This document shows positions 23,691 to 34,410 of a DNA stretch of 64,000 nucleotides, one piece after another. How positions within the stretch are numbered: position 1 is the first letter of the stretch; each line of letters starts with the position of its first letter. The stretch comes from Stenocarpella maydis (lineage: Eukaryota > Ascomycota > Sordariomycetes > Diaporthales > Diaporthaceae), in assembly GCA_002270565.1 (NCBI GenBank), contig NQMI01000011.1, forward strand, positions 663,055 to 727,054, given 5' to 3'. The translations under genes and the position numbers were made by a program. The notes below the pieces were generated by a model. The model ran no database searches, was not told where the DNA came from, and worked only from the letters and a program-made list of their open reading frames with translations.

Positions 23691-24227
23691 ATGCGTCCTT
23701 ATTCTTCCTGCAAGGCGCAGGATATTGAGTCTTATAAGGTTTTGGAGGAGGTTTCTAACCATTATGCTGAGTATATCTAATAATAGCGATCAAAGTATGA
23801 TATCCTGGAGGTTAATAACTTAAAGGACCTTTTATATATCTTAGCTTAATACTAGAAACTAAAGGATAAGATTAAAGAATTGGAGGAGAAGCTCCTTTAT
23901 TTGCGCAAGCAAAAGCATATATAGCGTAAGAAAATATTGCGAGCCATTTGCTATAGTTTGTTAAACTTGGATGAGTTAGATTGTATAGAGAAAGAGGAGG
24001 CTGAAGCCGAGTAGAAGCAGATTGCTAAGCAGTCTACTGGGGTTATAAGTTGCAACTCTATAGAGGAGGCTAGTGAGATGGTAGCATAAGAAGCATAGCT
24101 GCATTCTGAGGGGGTAATGGGTATTTTTAATTGGAGTTCTATAGTGGATGTTAATACTAATTGGGAAAAGTTTCTTAATGTTGGTAGTAAAGGAAATATG
24201 CCTATCGGTGGCTCGTTTGGTATTTGA
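23691..24227 (+). pseudogene. Antisense coiled-coil ORF remnant inside element B
   Basis: A 179-codon frame from ATG at 23691 to TGA at 24227 is broken by nine TAA/TAG codons at places where Gln or Trp would be expected. Its centre is a heptad-like, Lys/Glu/Leu-rich segment (KDKIKELEEKLLYLRKQK), followed by a segment ending LLNLDELDCIEKEEAEAE. That pattern recalls the short coiled-coil proteins common in repeats of filamentous fungi. It lies just inside the 3' LTR and opposite to the gag-pol strand of element B. Function unknown. Stops concentrated in former CAA, CAG and TGG show it was once a real reading frame. Confidence 0.6.
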
Positions 24228-24259
24228 TTTTATTTGGTAGATGAATATACTAATAAGTT

Positions 24260-24490
24260 TGTTTTTGACTAGTGGGGCGTTTTGATTGGTAGGGTGTTTT
24301 TGCTGGTTGATGGTCTGACTGGTTGATGGTCCGACTGGTTGAGCGGCCTGTGTGGTTTCTTACTGGTTGAGCGGTTGACTGGTAGATTTTCTTGCCTGGT
24401 AGAAGTCCTCCTATTGGTTGAGCGTTTGATTGGTTTTGCTGCTGGGGCGTTTGGTGGGCCTGTTGGATTTTCTGGGCTGTTTGTTGGTTG
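24260..24490. repeat. Short CTGGTTGA-type repeats
   Basis: The motif CTGGTTGA or ATTGGTTGA occurs several times, first as two near-identical 16-bp steps (CTGGTTGATGGTCTGA, then CTGGTTGATGGTCCGA) and then at looser spacing up to about 24430. The stretch lies between the antisense ORF and the end of the element B integrase region. Confidence 0.55.
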
Positions 24491-24599
24491 TTTTAGTTGA
24501 GGCTGGGTCCTGGGCCTTGAAATCCTTTAAGAGTTACCTATAGTGCGTGAGGTTCTATTCTGGTTTCTATATGTTTTCACTAGTGTTATATCCCTTTTA

Positions 24600-26836
24600 T
24601 TTGATTAGGCATTTTATTATTCCTTAGTATTATCTTAAATTTATAATCTTTTTTACTTTATATTCCTTATTATATTTATTAATGGTTTTGATCTATATTT
24701 TAAGTTTTATATTTTTTAGCACTGGTTTGAGAAGAGAAATATGGAAATTATTATATTGTTTTATTCTCTTGGGTAGTAAGAGCTTGTAGTTAGTATTAAA
24801 TTGTTTCTTTAAAATTTTAAATGGGCTGATTTTCTTGTAGTTAAGCTTGTTGCTGGGGCACTTAGTCTTGATATTTTAATAAAGAAGGTAGACTTTATCT
24901 CCCTCCTTGAGAATTGGTCTCTTAATTCTTTTTTAATTTATATATTTTATTATTTGTTTTTATATAAAAGAGAGTTCGGCCTGAATATCCTTCTGGATTT
25001 ATCTGATTTATATCGCTTTCTGCTCTGCTGATTCTGCTGGAGTGTTATCTGGTAGTGACTTATAGTATGCCTGAGGTTTATATCTGTAGAGTGCAAAGAA
25101 AGGTGACTGTGTAGTTGTGCTAGTTGTTATATTGTTATAGGCAAACTGTGCTAGTGGTAGTAGTTTAACCTAATTATCCTATAACTGGTTGATATAGTAT
25201 CCAAGGTATTGTTCCATAATCTGGTTGATTCGTTCTGTTTGTCTGTCCGTTTGTGGGTGTGCTATTGGTAAGAGCTTGTGTTTTGCTTTAAGCTGTTTCA
25301 TTAGTGACTTTTAGAAGTTTGATGTAAAGAGCTTGTTTCTATTTGAGATGATCTTGTATGGCATTCCGTGGTTGCTTATAATGATTCATAGAAATGTGTA
25401 TATAAGTTCTTATGCTATACTGGCTTCCTTATATGGTATGAAATATGTATACTTGCTTAGTTTATAAACTACTACTAGAATACTGTCATATAGTACTCTA
25501 GTTAAGGGTTCTTATGAGAGAGGTAGCTTGATAATGAAGTCTAGACTGATGGATGACCATATAGTTGTAGGTACTGGTAGGGGTTTTAGTAATTTATATG
25601 GTTTGTGCCTAGAGGCCTTGTTTTTGTTATATGAGTTGCATTTGCTAATAATGGTCTGAACCTTTTTCCTGAGTTTGGGAATCTGGTGGTTTCGCTGGAT
25701 TCTCCTAATGGTTACTACTACTCCTTAGTGGCTATATGCTGGTGCTTTATGTATTTTCTTAATTAATTTATCTTATTCTTTAGGATCTATAGGGGTTTTT
25801 CTGGTTTAGAAGTTAATTCTAATTATAGCGTTAAGTTCTCAATTAACAATGAGGCTTCTATCTTCTTAAGCTTTAAATACCATCCATTTTATAGGTAAAT
25901 CCTTATTCTAGTGGTTGGGCCTTCGGCTGAGTGTATCTGCTCTTATATTCTTAGCTCCATCCATATAAATGACCTTAATGTTAAATTATAATAAGAATTC
26001 TATATATCTGATTTATTATTTATTAAGAGTTTTAGTTGTTATGAAGGTTGTAAGATTCTTATGATCCATATAGAGTTTGATCTGCTTTTTAGCTCTTATA
26101 AGATAGTGCTGCTATTCCTGGAATGTATATACTATAGCCATAAATTCTTTATCTAGTATAGTATAATGGGTTTCTAGTTCGTTGAATTTCTTGCTGAAAT
26201 TTGTAATGATATATATCCTTCCTTATTTGTCTTTTTAAGTGAGTTCTCTACCTACAGCATTATCTGAGGCGTTTATATGGATTTCAAATTCCTTCCCTAA
26301 GTCTGCTTCCTTAAGTATGGGGTCTTCTATGACCTTATCCTTAAGTATCTGGAAAGCTTATTATTTGGTATCTATTCACCTAAAGATATGATCTTTCTTG
26401 GTAAGGTTTGTTAATGGTTTCGCGATATTACTATACTATATAATAAATTATTAATAGAAGTTTGTATATCTAAGGAATGCTTTAACATCCTTAATGTTTA
26501 TAGGGGTTAGCTATTCCTTAATTGCTTTAACTTTTCCTTCTTGCATTCTGATTTTTCCTGGTTTGATTGTGTACCTAAGGTAGTTGACTTTTTGTGTATG
26601 CTAGCTGCACTTTTCTGGTTCTATTAGAAGATTAGCATCCTAAAGTTTTTAGAGAATCTTTTTAATATATTCCTTATAATTATTGAGGTTTTCTGAGAAG
26701 ATGAGAATATTATTTAAATAGGTGATAATAAAGATATTAAGGTATTTGCTTAGGACTTAGTTGATTATTTTCTGGAATGATACAGGTATATTAGTTAATC
26801 TGAAAGGTATGACTGTTATTTTGAAATATCTGTAGC
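24600..26836 (-). pseudogene. Element B pol remnant: RT, RNase H, integrase
   Basis: Reading down the minus strand: the RT active site appears as YLNNILIFSEN near 26710-26740 (normally YxDD); RNase H follows with INASDNAVG near 26260, LDKEFMAIVYTFQE near 26130 and MDHKNL near 26045; integrase follows with ISLDFIIKLPLS near 25540, HPQTDRQTERINQ near 25225-25265 and LLPLAQFAYNN near 25140-25165. A C-terminal stretch (KEGDKVYLL, then HISLL) at about 24.7-24.95 kb is the usual tail before the LTR. Stops are fewer than in element A, so B looks younger. The N-terminal part of RT and the protease are missing because the sequence breaks at 26837. Confidence 0.85.
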
Positions 26837-27414
26837 TGTTAAACGGAACCGCTCAGCAGGGCGTTGGTACTCCGTGCAAGGAGTTACCCTAGACTTCGTT
26901 GTAAGGAGTTACCCTAGACTTTCTAGCAAGGAGTTACCCTAGACTTGCGAGTCAGGCGATTTTCGCTAAGTACGCCCAGTGCGTGCGTGACGCAAGATGA
27001 GTTTGGTGGCCGTGAGTCGATTATTTTGGCCTGCATTTGCACCTTAATTCAGACCTCTGCATTACCCTTATTTCTTACCCAAAAAGTATATAACTTAGTG
27101 CATTAGATAGCCTGATTTCTGAAGTTTGTATGTACTTAATTTGGGCATTGCTAGGGCTATGGTTGGCTGGTGGCTTGGAACCAAAGATGGTGTGTTGGAA
27201 GGGCGAATTTTCCGGCATTTGCAAATTTGCACCAGAGCCTACCGCAGCGTGCCCAGGGGTGAGACGACGTCGGAGGGTATATAAGGAGGGCTTACAGAAG
27301 CCCAACTTAATTCAATACAAAGTTGTCCAGACCATTGTCAATCGTCCGAATTCGCCTCAAAGCACACACTCAGACCCTGCCGAAACACACACACGCTGAA
27401 ACTAAATGCTATAC
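26837..27414. repeat. Young, unmutated LTR or LTR fragment
   Basis: This block starts TGTTAAACGG directly against decayed RT sequence and has normal base composition with CpG and CpA intact, unlike its surroundings. It holds three copies of a 19-base motif (AAGGAGTTACCCTAGACTT) at 26878, 26903 and 26928, that is a 25-bp period. A TATA-like TATATAAG lies at 27278-27285 with a plausible R region after it. These are features of a retrotransposon LTR promoter. Its right end is cut by the adapter-like sequence at 27415, so the true LTR end and any internal part are not visible. Confidence 0.7.
27278..27285 (+). promoter_or_regulatory. TATA-like box in the young LTR
   Basis: TATATAAG in a GC-balanced context, about 140 bases before the end of the block. 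It is the only good core-promoter candidate in the retroelement island. Orientation of the LTR is inferred from this site. Confidence 0.4.
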
Positions 27415-27452
27415 CTGTCTCTTAAACACAACTAAATGTGTATAAGAGACAG
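27415..27452. other. Nextera mate-pair junction adapter-like sequence (likely artefact)
   Basis: The first 19 bases match the Tn5 mosaic-end complement CTGTCTCTTATACACATCT at 17 of 19 positions. The next 19 match the mosaic end AGATGTGTATAAGAGACAG at 18 of 19. Back to back, these two form the 38-base circularisation junction of Illumina Nextera mate-pair libraries. The DNA on the right resumes with a second copy of sequence found 960 bases to the left (from about 26463). The simplest reading is an unremoved library adapter built into a false join. Confidence 0.85.
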
Positions 27453-27760
27453 GTATATCTAAGGAATGCTTTAACATCCTTAATGTTTATAAGAGTTAGC
27501 TATTCCTCAATTGCTTTAACCTTTCCTTCTTACATCTTGATTTTTCCTAGTTTGATTATATACCTAAGGTAATCAACTTTTTATACATGCAGTTATACTT
27601 TTCTAGTTCCTACTAGAAATTAGCATCCTAAAGTTTTCATAGAACCTTTTAATATATCCACTTTAATCATTAGATTTTCTAAGAGGATAAGAATATCATC
27701 TAATAGGTAATAATAAAAATATCTAGAATAAAAATAAGACTTAAATAATTATCTCTAGAA
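27453..27760 (-). pseudogene. Second, more decayed copy of the element B RT segment
   Basis: From GTATATCTAAGGAATGC it parallels 26463 to about 26730, with more C-to-T and G-to-A changes and small gaps. In a simple nested insertion the sequence should instead continue upstream into the N-terminal RT, so this copy belongs to another element or was misplaced by assembly. Confidence 0.7.
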
Positions 27761-30200
27761 AGAATTTATTTAATAACATGTTTTAAGATTTAAGTTTTCC
27801 TATATAAACTTTTTATATAAAAAATATTTATATATATATAAATAAAATATAATATATATTATAAATAAAGAGATTATGAATACTTCACCCAATTAAGGTT
27901 AGATCAATTGCTCTCTAAATAATCCTACTACTTCCCTTATGACGTGGATAAAAACCCGCGCCGACAGGGGTATGAGATCTTATTTAAATACTTATATACT
28001 TAGTATTTAATATCACGTTATAGCTTGCTAATTTCTTCAATATAAGGATTGGGTATCGCTAGTAATTGAATGGCCTAATGAAATCCTTGTTTAAGGTTGT
28101 TACTAAAGTATTCCCTAAGTCGGCTTTAAGTGGGTATTCATCCTCACAGTTAGGTGATAGGCTTTAATTAGGGTGGCATTATCTGGGTTTTTAGGGTATT
28201 CTCATAGCCTCTTATATATACATTATGTGACGATAGTTGTCGATTATTCCTAATCCTTACTTAATACAATACTCTTCTGGTAATACCGGCTAGTCTGTTG
28301 TAGTTTTTTCTCCTCTCCTTTCTTCTTTTAGGTTAACGCAGCGTCGGTTCCTGCCTGTAGGTCGGTGCTGCACTGTTGCCTGAGTGCGATCCTTCTATTA
28401 GCTTCAGTCTTCATACGAGGAGCTTATAGACTTCAATCGTTCTCGTCTTCTGGAGTTGGCTTCTGCTGCTCTAAGGTAATATCGGTCCCATTTGAGTGAA
28501 TTTAACTATCTACTATCCCTTCACTCGACGAGCGCGCGCTCACCGCTTCTTCCCTTCACTTAGGTAATTGCAACCTTATCTCTAGAATAGCATTATCTAA
28601 GATCGCTAGAGCTTACAATTGAGCGTTTAGGGGTTTATCTTTCTTATTGAAGCGTATCTTAAGGATTACTAATGATATTGCTATCTAGTGCAACTACTTA
28701 ATCAATAGTATTCTATATGGTTCCCTTAAATCTAACGTTGGAGGGGATTAGGTACTCCATTATTGAAAAATTCGCTTGCTATAACGATAACTTCGAGTTC
28801 TATCTACTATCATTCAAGTTATAGGGTTCCCTTCTTCCTTTGTTATAGTAGAGAGTAGTAATCCCTTTATTATCTTTTAGGATATAAATTCCTTAGCTCT
28901 ACTATATAACGAGTCGCTAGCTATATATAGAACTCTGCTTGACTAACATTTATAGCCTACAACGCTTGCTCTTCATTCGTTTGCGATAGTCCTCATAATA
29001 GTAAGTTTAGTTTGCTGCCCAAGGGTTTTATAAATAGCTCCTCTAGTTTTTTAACTGCTTATCCTCTACTAGGACCTTCTTGATATTCTTGAGATTTTAC
29101 TTTATGATATTTTGTGATTTTTATAGATTATCAACTAGCTGTTGCATGCTATAATTCTATTCCCTTATTATTAGAGTTTTAAGTAGCAGCTCCTGCTGTC
29201 TTAGTAGATGCTAATCTTGAGCCTTGTTGAGTATGTGCACCTTGCAGATTGGTTTATTATAATCTGCTTATCTGTTAGGGTTTTATAGGCATTCTAAGGG
29301 TATGCGGGAGTCCAGCCTTATTAGGGCGTATCCCATCTTATTATATTTTTAGTGCAGGTGCTAGTTCTTAAAGTTATTACGCTTATATATATATTTAATG
29401 TCCTTGCTTAAATATTATTAGGGAAACTAGTTGTGCTTGGTTTTCTCCCTTATGTGTTCCTTGCATCTATTATAAATATATGATACCTAGAAGATATTCT
29501 GATGCTTGTCATGCGTTGGGCACATGCGTCCCACATCTCCTGGCCACCTATATTCTAGGGTAGGCTATCTTGTAGTTTCTTTAAAAAGTCTTCCTGTAAT
29601 TATAACCGCTATAATGTTAGTTCTTAGGGCTAGAAGGGGCGCTTATCGTAGGTAGTCTTATGGTTCCTTCTACTGAGTTTATAGCACAAGTATAGACTGA
29701 GAGATAGGTTTTCCTTCCATCCTAGGGTTAATCTGCGGGAGTTCCTCCCTATTCCCTACTGCTAGGGTCCTTCCCTACTTTCCTAAAGCATTCTTAGGAA
29801 ACCATCTGGTAGCTTCCTTATTACTATGATGAGTAGCATAGCTATTATTAAAGTAAGCTGTTTAACTAAGCGATATATATATTATTCTAGGCTTCTAGGG
29901 ATTCTTTATTAGTAGGATAGGCTGCTACTATATCTTATCTTTCCGATATTTCTTATACTAGAACTTAGTATATTATAAGAAGTATAGATTATTATAGAGG
30001 TCTTCTTTATTAGGGTTATAAAAGTTGCATTCTTCATCTAGGTCTTAATCTAGATATACCTAGCATTAGTTATATACATTTATTCTATAAATATAGTACT
30101 TATTTGCAAGTTCCCATTGCAGTTTGGACCTAGGTAGTTCTTATATGCTATAAGTAGCCGTATTAGCTTAATAGGTAGCTTTATTAGCTTATTAGGTTCC
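27761..30200. other. Unidentified repeat-derived sequence within element B
   Basis: Moderately AT-rich DNA with a less mutated patch at 28320-28560. Protease and N-terminal RT of element B would be expected here but were not found. Broken frames exist on the minus strand without recognisable domains. It may be another insertion or part of the misassembly around 27.4 kb. Confidence 0.4.
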
Positions 30201-30229
30201 TTTAGGTACTAACTTCTAATCCCTATTTT

Positions 30230-31010
30230 TCTTTAGAGCCCTATATTCCAAAGCAAAGTATCCCATCTTATTATAATCATAGCATTTAATATTTTTCTTA
30301 TCCTTGCATTAGGCAATATCCAGCTCTATAGGGCCTGCATACTATCCCTACTAAGTACTTAGCTTCTAATACTTCTTTCCTATATTTAGTTTATGCTTAT
30401 AAAATGGGGGTTATTTAGAAGTTTATCCTTTCTTTTTTAAGCATCATTCATAAAGTCTATTATTAATCTAAATAACCATTTCTATATAGTATAAAAAATC
30501 ATTAGGTTGGTTTATAACTTTACTAAATTCATCCTTTATTTTATCCTTCAATCTATAGTAAAACATAAATTTCTTTATATTATTAGTATAATTGATTTTA
30601 GCATAGATTTATTGGAATTCTACATTATAGTTGATTACCAAGCTATACTATTTGCAATTCACTAGGTCTCTTTCTGCTTATTATTTCTCATTCGGGTCCT
30701 GAAACAGGGACCTAAGGGCGTCTTTATAGCCTTTATAACTGCTGAAAATCCGCTACATTTCAAGCTTACAGGCTTTAAATAATTCCATATTAATAAAGTC
30801 AGTTGGGTAGGGTTTAAACCAAGCTAAGGCTCATCCTTTAAAGAAAGAGGATGCATATATAACCCTCTTTCCGCTAGGCTACACATCTAGCTTATAGAAG
30901 CACTAATAGGCCCTAATTTGCATTAGGTATACCTAAAGTTATTTAGTAGTTCCATTATAAGGGGCCAGAGTATTAAGCTTAATATATTTCTTCATTTAGA
31001 TTAGGGTGTT
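30230..31010 (-). pseudogene. Element B gag remnant with zinc knuckle
   Basis: On the minus strand a retrotransposon gag domain is recognisable: ALAWFKPYPTDF near 30800-30840, ALRSLFQDPNE near 30700-30725, then FYYRLKDKIKDEF and NDFLYYIEMVI near 30470-30550. Near 30255-30300 a decayed CCHC knuckle reads C-Y-D-Y-N-K-M-G-Y-F, where the second Cys and the His have been lost by C-to-T change. Several TAG and TAA stops are present. It lies directly downstream of the 5' LTR, the expected place for gag. Confidence 0.78.
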
Positions 31011-31291
31011 AATAATATTAGCTCCTACTCAAAGGGTAGTAATTTCCTATTAAAGCCGTTCGACTTTCACATTACGTTAAGCTTAACCTTCCATAAGGAG
31101 GCACAGCTATTTAATCTCGTTAACTAGCTCCTAAACACAGGGGTTTATAGTCTTATTATTAGTGAGTTCATTTAGCTTATAGAGAAGGTTGCAGGTAGGG
31201 GTGGTTATTCTAAAGTCCAATATCATAAAGGGTTCCATATATAATATTACTCAAAGTCCACATAATAATATATAAATAAGAGTCATCAAAA

Positions 31292-31752
31292 TATAATAAT
31301 CAGAGGGTTTTTAAGTATATTAAGCCTAAAAGATTAAGGGTTTATATTCAGAATATATTATTAGATCGTTATTAAGCAATATTATTAACTGATAATAATT
31401 ACTAGCTATAAGGCTATTTAATACTGGGATTAAATACTTAGATTAACAACTGAAGAGTCTGTTTTATAAAAACTATCTATTATAGTGATAACTATATCCG
31501 TATATATATTCCGACTCTTTAGTAGCTCGCAGGCTTGCATACTAAGCCATCGAGCCATTACATGAGGCTCGATATTTCATCCTTCAAGCGGGCTTGCATG
31601 GCTCGCAACCAAGCGTTGCAAGCCAGACCCTAACCCTAATAAGGTAGCGTCACTGATTGGATCAGGCGGGACGCCCTTTTCGGGAGCCGTTTTCCGTCCT
31701 GCGGGGTTGTCTTCTGCGGTAGTCAGCAGCCAATGCGTGTTGGCTCATAACA
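31292..31752 (-). repeat. 5' LTR of element B
   Basis: Direct repeat of 23024-23491. The outer edge on the minus strand is TGTTATGAGCCAACACGC, a standard LTR start. This copy is less mutated at its outer end than its partner. The duplicated target base block follows at 31753-31757. Confidence 0.82.
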
Positions 31753-31795
31753 TATTGCTAGTTGATATTAAAGTTGCGCTTATAGTGGTACTTCT

Positions 31796-31921
31796 TGTTA
31801 TAATCCTTGGTCCAGACGTAAGCTATATATACGGTTGGAAGGAATATTCGAACAGAGAGTTCGAATATTAGCTGATCTTTTGATCTATGGCGTAGTGGCA
31901 CCTTCCACCATTATCGTTACA
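31796..31921 (-). repeat. Probable 5' LTR of element A
   Basis: On the minus strand this starts TGTAACGATAATGGTGG and ends near ATTATAACA, with the TG...CA ends of an LTR. It is followed by a short leader that leads, across the element B insertion, into the gag frame of element A. Inside it is a perfect inverted repeat (31843-31853 with 31859-31869) and a TATATATA stretch. No second copy was found, as expected if the 3' end of A is missing. Confidence 0.5.
31843..31869. repeat. Perfect hairpin, 11-bp stem and 5-nt loop
   Basis: AATATTCGAAC and its exact reverse complement GTTCGAATATT flank AGAGA. It is still perfect although the surrounding DNA is RIP-mutated. Confidence 0.8.
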
Positions 31922-34410
31922 AGAAGCAGGTTTAGTATACTTTATGTTAGGTATAGCCAGCCTCTAGTAGCTAGCCTCTAGGGAGGAAGGCGCTCCTTTC
32001 TCCTTTCTTTTTTAATATTAATAATCTTACTAGGGTAGGAGGGAGATGGGGAATGGAGGGAATGGAATTAAAAGGAAGGGAGTTATAAATAATAAGTTAG
32101 AAGGAAAAGGTCTCTTAAACTTTATATATACCTTCTAGCTTAGAATTTAATTCTTTCTTGGCTAGAATTAATGCTAAAGTGCCCCTACTTCTCTTCCTTC
32201 CTTTAAACTATTTAAGCTAGTTTAAATTACTTAGAAGTTTAAACTGCTTGGAATTTTAAACTATTTAACTTCCCCTCCTAATTTTAAGCTGCTTACCTGG
32301 CCCCCCTTCCCCAGGTATAGCCCGACAACCCTCGTAACCCTGATGTAACATTTATCGTACTCATTTACCGCGGAGAGAACCATTATGAGAGGCTAGGAGG
32401 TGTTAGATTCAGTTATTCAGAAGGGCCGGTAGCTGATGTCGCGTTTCATTCAATCATGGACAATTAAGCAAGATCCGGCCAGATATGCCACTTGGCTCCG
32501 CCGACGAACCAAAGCATCTCGTGTGGGAAGGCTGGAGGAAGACGATCACCATTCGACTTGGCTAAGTGTTTTCGCTTTTAAGAAGTCCGTAAATATACTT
32601 TCGCAAAATAGCGGTATTTCTTTCATGACTTATCGGTGAGCTGTTAAATCAAGGTGTAAGAGAAACACTATACCAACAATAAATTCTTATACGCGACGTT
32701 ATCCATTTTATAAATAGGATAGTAAAATCAAAGCATTTAAAATATATCCTTAGTTTATCGCGCTACAAAATGATGGCAACTTAGTTGTTGGCTTTATATA
32801 AAATGAGTCTAATGTAGTCTCAAATCGTATTCTAACTACTTTGATTATATTAGTTATATAACTTACATTAAATAAAATTATGTGTTAGTTGCGGATTTTG
32901 TACAGATACCCTGAGCCGCGTTCTGACGCAAAAGGTAGAATCTCGGTACCTCGGTCTGTAGAGATGGAGCTCGGTGTTAATCTTGTCTACTGTTTAGGCC
33001 AAATAGGCAATGATCAATAGGGTGGGGATCTTGCCGAATGTTTGATCAATCATTCCACCGACCTACACGTCTCCAGCGCCGCTCGGAACACTGATCTACA
33101 CAGGACATGGCTAAATTCGGCGTTGTCACTTCTATGATACAGAGCTGGAAATGTCAGTACGTCAATAATTCATAGCAGTTGCGGGGATGCTGGGCCTTCG
33201 GAAACTTCTTAGATCACTAAGGCAGCCAGCTGTAGAGCAGTCCAGTAATCTATCCGCGTTGTAATCATGCGAGAAAAACCAGAACCATTTACTCGTATAA
33301 CGGGCACATTATACGCACTCCTTTCTGAAATGAGAACTCTGTATCCTGCAAATAGTCTGAGAATTGACGTAAATTGCTGAAGCTTGAGCGCGTATTTTAG
33401 ATCGATCATGGACTTGGCATCGCGGCCACAAAATTGGCGCTGCTATTCTTCAGAGCACTTGGAGTTTCATCAAGTCCGCCGAGGACACAATCACCGTATC
33501 GATGCTTGTCTCTGATAAGTTTATATGAAGCTTTGCTACGCTTGATCTAAGGCCTCTACATGCAATAGCATGGCGGTTCAATTACATCCCATTTTCTTAG
33601 TTTCGAGCACAGCAGTCTGAACCATGACGAATTGTTAAGGTACCTCGGAATGAAGTATTTAAGTTACGCAACTTATATGCTTGATGGCGTCTCAGCGGTC
33701 TTGACCTAGGCATCAAGCTTTGGTTTAGTCCAGGAAACTCACCCCAAAGCACTTTCAAATGATGACGTGAGGGACTCAGTTCTAAGGCAGCAAGGCTCCA
33801 TGATCAATCACGCGCCGCGAATGCTTGCTGGCGGAGCTGATCCTACATCAGCTTCAGTGCCGTGCCCTACCTCCATAAGCCACAAGCCTTTTGGTGACAA
33901 CATAATTGGCCCGCATTTGGCCACCAAATAGCTCATGTGCGAAAGTTCTCCATTGCGCAGTTTGAAAATGCCCCCGAACAGTTGACATTCTGTGATTTAG
34001 GTACCTATCTTGTGAAGTAAGATCGTGGTGTGTTGGTGTATTTCCTAAACATTTCTTAAGTACGTACATATGTATCTAGGTAACATTCAATGTTAGCTTG
34101 GGGTCGAAATCGATGGTGCAACTTCGGTGAACCAGCCTATGGCCTCGCCACACTACAAGGCGCTGCCAGTGCTGGTCAGCAGGTAGGATGTCTCATCTCA
34201 TCGCTGGCCGTATCACGAGAACAGTCGCGGCCGCCAATATTTTCCTGGGTCGGGATGAAGAGTCTTTTGCCTTGAACATTATACACTTATTCCAAGTATA
34301 TATAGCGACCAATACTGCCGCATTGATACTGACCTTGTTCATCATCTCTTTTTCAGAAACTGAATTAACTCTGCTTCCAAATTATATGTCCTGATAATTA
34401 CCTATAAGAA
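31922..34410. other. Gene-poor flank of the repeat island
   Basis: AT-richness declines between 32.1 and 32.4 kb and the composition becomes intermediate. No domain-bearing frame, RNA gene or complete repeat was recognised. The segment 34090-34410 must contain the promoter and leader of the CAP gene. Confidence 0.5.

Larger units (their letters stand above)
23024..31752 (-). mobile_element. Ty3/gypsy retrotransposon B, nested in element A
   Basis: It is bounded by two direct LTR copies (23024-23491 and 31292-31752). Read on the minus strand the order is 5' LTR, gag (about 31.0-30.4 kb), CCHC knuckle (about 30.28 kb), then RT, RNase H, integrase and integrase C-terminal region (26.84 to 24.6 kb), and the 3' LTR. 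Five-base duplications flank it on the minus strand (CAATA on the 5' side, TAATA on the 3' side, one transition). Removing the element restores an open gag frame of element A. The interior is itself disturbed: a young LTR at 26837, an adapter-like junction at 27415, a repeated RT segment and an unidentified 2.4 kb stretch. All coding parts carry RIP-type stops. Confidence 0.85.

Noticed and set aside
27130..27399. 89-codon frame in the young LTR
   Set aside because: It overlaps a TATA-like box, has no homology I recognise and an opposing frame of similar length; LTRs rarely code.
27415..27452. A natural Tn5-type insertion end
   Set aside because: Two mosaic ends face each other with nothing between them and no transposon; the library junction adapter explains this exactly.
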